A DNA stretch of 7,711 bases from Syntrophobacterales bacterium (GTDB lineage Bacteria > Desulfobacterota > Syntrophorhabdia > Syntrophorhabdales > WCHB1-27). The stretch lies in NCBI GenBank assembly GCA_017881765.1, contig JADGQN010000226.1:1-7711 (forward strand), written 5' to 3'. Position numbers and translations under genes: made by a program. This document shows, one piece after another, positions 6,463 through 7,711 of the stretch; within the stretch, counting starts at the first letter, position 1; every line of letters begins with the position of its first letter. The notes under the pieces are model-generated. The model saw only the letters and a list, made by a program, of their open reading frames with translations, was not told where the DNA came from and made no database searches.

Positions 6463-6907
6463 TCGAGGTGGGGGAGAGAAAGGACAGATGAATGCAGACT
6501 GCGCATGGTATTGTAAAGAAGCGTTTCAAGAAGTGATTCGCAGAGAGGCGGTAAGGAGCTCCAGGTCCGGCAGATCCCCCCTCCTGTTGCTCTTCGATGT
6601 TTCCGTGTGGGAGTCGACTCAAATGACCCGGAAGATCACCTCGGTGCTCTTTTCCTCGACACGGGAGATAGACGTGAAGGGCTGGTACACGGATAGTGCC
6701 ATCATGGGTATCCTCTTTACCGAGTTCGGTAAGATGCGCAATGCTGTCGATGCTGCAAGAGAGACTATAATCGGCAGGTTGTACGGCAGCCTTTCCGGGA
6801 TACTGAGTAACGAGGATATGCTGCGGATGAAGATAACGCCCTATCCTCTGTCACAAGAGGCCGTGGCATCAAATGCGCAGAGGGTGGGTGGGCCAGGCGG
6901 TATTTGA
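6419..6907 (+). CDS. Degenerate GGDEF-like protein next to a PEP-CTERM gene
   Basis: The protein is 162 residues from ATG 6419, chosen because AAGGAG (6406-6411) stands seven bases upstream. The recognisable domain begins near residue 24, so ATG 6488 (139 residues) is a fair alternative. The fold pattern is that of a GGDEF domain: a helix with RREAVRSSRSGR (41-52), a strand LLLLFD (55-60), then TREIDVKGWY (81-90) and AIMGILFTE (94-102). The GG(D/E)EF signature itself is replaced by a YTDSA-like stretch, so diguanylate cyclase activity is not expected. From memory, proteins with this S-STRE-D-KGWY pattern occur near exopolysaccharide and exosortase genes of deltaproteobacteria and acidobacteria, where their role is unknown. 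The PEP-CTERM gene begins 28 bases after its stop, indicating one operon. There is no signal peptide or membrane segment. Confidence 0.7.
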   Translation: MQARTRLLPQGEKYDRGGGEKGQMNADCAWYCKEAFQEVIRREAVRSSRSGRSPLLLLFDVSVWESTQMTRKITSVLFSSTREIDVKGWYTDSAIMGILFTEFGKMRNAVDAARETIIGRLYGSLSGILSNEDMLRMKITPYPLSQEAVASNAQRVGGPGGI

Positions 6908-6935
6908 GAAAAAACTAAAGATCAAGGAGAGCAAC

Positions 6936-7295
6936 ATGAGATTGCAATTTATATTCGCCATGATCGCGAGCATGCTTTTTGCTGCCGACGCTGCTTACGC
7001 ATTGGGGGGCGGGGGGCATGGCGGTGATGGTCGTAGAGACTCTTCTCAGCCGGCCAATGTAGCTCCTCAGGCCGTAAACCATGCAGTTTCTCAAGATGTA
7101 AACCATGCAGTCCGTCAAGATATGGATCATGCAGTCCGTCAAGATGGCAATGATCAAGAGGAGAACCCTGGCAATCCGAACAACCCGCCGTGCCTTGTAG
7201 CAGCTGTACCCGAGCCCATAACAGCACTTCTTCTCGGAATAGGAATCTGTTTGACCACCGGATTCATGGTCACCAAAAGGAAGCAAAGAAGCTGA
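6936..7295 (+). CDS. Small secreted PEP-CTERM protein with tandem octapeptides
   Basis: The product is 119 residues. The start at ATG 6936 is set by AAGGAG (6924-6929) six bases ahead; the longer in-frame extension to 6873 overlaps the preceding gene. Residues 1-22 form a signal peptide with a likely AYA cleavage site. A Gly/His/Asp-rich patch (24-35) follows, then three copies of an octapeptide of the form x-(N/D)-H-A-V-x-Q-D (47-70), and an Asn/Pro-rich linker. The C-terminus is a textbook PEP-CTERM signal: VPEP (91-94), a hydrophobic helix (95-112) and a basic tail (KRKQR, 114-118). Such proteins are cleaved and anchored or released by an exosortase, usually with exopolysaccharide or biofilm functions; no exosortase is encoded here. 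His and Asp in each repeat might bind metal, but that is speculation. Confidence 0.85.
   Translation: MRLQFIFAMIASMLFAADAAYALGGGGHGGDGRRDSSQPANVAPQAVNHAVSQDVNHAVRQDMDHAVRQDGNDQEENPGNPNNPPCLVAAVPEPITALLLGIGICLTTGFMVTKRKQRS
7074..7145 (+). repeat. Three tandem 24-base units encoding octapeptides
   Basis: The units are 7074-7097, 7098-7121 and 7122-7145, each starting with a GTA/ATG codon and ending in CAAGAT. Units 2 and 3 are nearly identical over their second half (CATGCAGTCCGTCAAGAT), which points to recent duplication or slippage and likely length variation between strains. Confidence 0.85.
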
Positions 7296-7388
7296 TAGCC
7301 TGTCTTCTGTTAAGGGGCATTCGTTCCTGGAGTTCAAAGGCTGTGATCAAGCAATTGCATTATTCATTGTATTCATCATCGGACTTAG

Positions 7389-7709
7389 CAGGATAGAATT
7401 CATGGTCCTTCAGGGATCGCCCTTGCGCCGGAGTTGATTATTCCTGATATCAAAATGCCGCAAATGAATGGGGCTGACGTGGCGGATCACCTGCTGCATA
7501 CCGATAACACGAGGGATATTCCCATCGCATTTATTATCGCGCTTTTTCAAAAGGAAGAGGTGAGCAAACGGAGGGGATATATACACGGCTTTCCGTTTAT
7601 CACAAAACCGATTACGAAAGATGCACTCGTACAGCAGGTTGATTCCAGTTCCTATGCAATCTTAATTGTTTTCCGGTCGTTGTCTTTACGGGAGGGAAAA
7701 AAATCATGA
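7389..7709 (+). pseudogene. N-terminally truncated response-regulator receiver domain
   Basis: The frame opens after a TAG at 7386 and can start only at non-ATG codons (TTG 7434), with no ribosome site. From 7434 it matches the second half of a CheY-like receiver: IIPDIKMPQMNG with the phosphoacceptor Asp (7446-7448), DIPIAFIIAL, and FITKPIT with the conserved Lys (7605-7607). The first strand and helix and the acidic pair that binds Mg are absent, and I find them in no frame of 7296-7433. The conserved Thr/Ser is Ile (7536-7538). The tail after LVQQVDS is hydrophobic and not receiver-like. I read it as a remnant left by deletion. It has no output domain and its stop overlaps the next start codon. 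Confidence 0.6.
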
Positions 7710-7711
7710 AA
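7706..7711 (+). CDS. Start of a further gene cut by the window edge
   Basis: ATG AAA at the right edge is preceded by GGAGG (7691-7695) ten bases upstream, within a GGGAGGG run. The ATG shares bases with the TGA of the receiver remnant (ATGA overlap), so it may be translated with it or just downstream. Nothing can be said of the product. Confidence 0.5.

Noticed and set aside
7074..7145. Tandem 24-base units considered as a CRISPR array
   Set aside because: The units are contiguous without spacers and encode in-frame octapeptides of a secreted protein.
6949..7227. Minus-strand frames with repeated Leu-His motifs opposite the PEP-CTERM gene
   Set aside because: The repeats are just the complement of the 24-base units; the + strand has the ribosome site, signal peptide and PEP-CTERM signal.

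Overview
The window looks like a piece of a moderately GC-rich Gram-negative chromosome, most likely a deltaproteobacterium in the broad sense (Desulfobacterota). That placement is inference. It rests on a CoA-ligase/GNAT fusion of the kind common in that group, a PEP-CTERM protein beside a degenerate GGDEF-like protein, and two sequences resembling sigma-54 promoters. All genes I can support are on the + strand. There are no rRNA, tRNA, CRISPR or transposase genes.

Layout. Positions 2-1918 hold the 3' two thirds of an ADP-forming acyl-CoA synthetase fused to a C-terminal GNAT acetyltransferase; its start is off the left edge. A six-helix YihY/BrkB membrane protein follows (2075-2950). The gap 2951-3218 carries the decayed copy of a short sequence that recurs near 6261, a nested inverted repeat, and a good sigma-54-type promoter match. 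That promoter sits just ahead of a 72-residue two-helix membrane protein (3219-3437). Next come a CsbD-family protein (3550-3735) and a class A penicillin-binding protein with an enlarged transglycosylase domain (3818-6091).

The stretch 6092-6418 is gene-poor. It has an AT-rich imperfect palindrome that looks like an old MITE-type element, then the better-preserved copy of the dispersed sequence, which is open as a 65-codon frame of doubtful status. From 6419 a compact operon encodes a degenerate GGDEF-like protein and, 28 bases later, a small secreted PEP-CTERM protein with three tandem octapeptides. A response-regulator receiver that has lost its N-terminal half follows (7389-7709). The start codon of a further gene lies at the right edge.

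How the parts relate. The middle block (YihY, small membrane protein, CsbD, PBP) reads as an envelope and stress neighbourhood. The right block reads as part of an exosortase/PEP-CTERM surface system, although no exosortase gene is present here. The items most worth a second look are the duplicated 2984/6261 sequence with its nested dyad, the PEP-CTERM octapeptide protein paired with a GGDEF-like partner, the sigma-54-like sites, and the transglycosylase insertion. I see no clear evidence of a complete new system.
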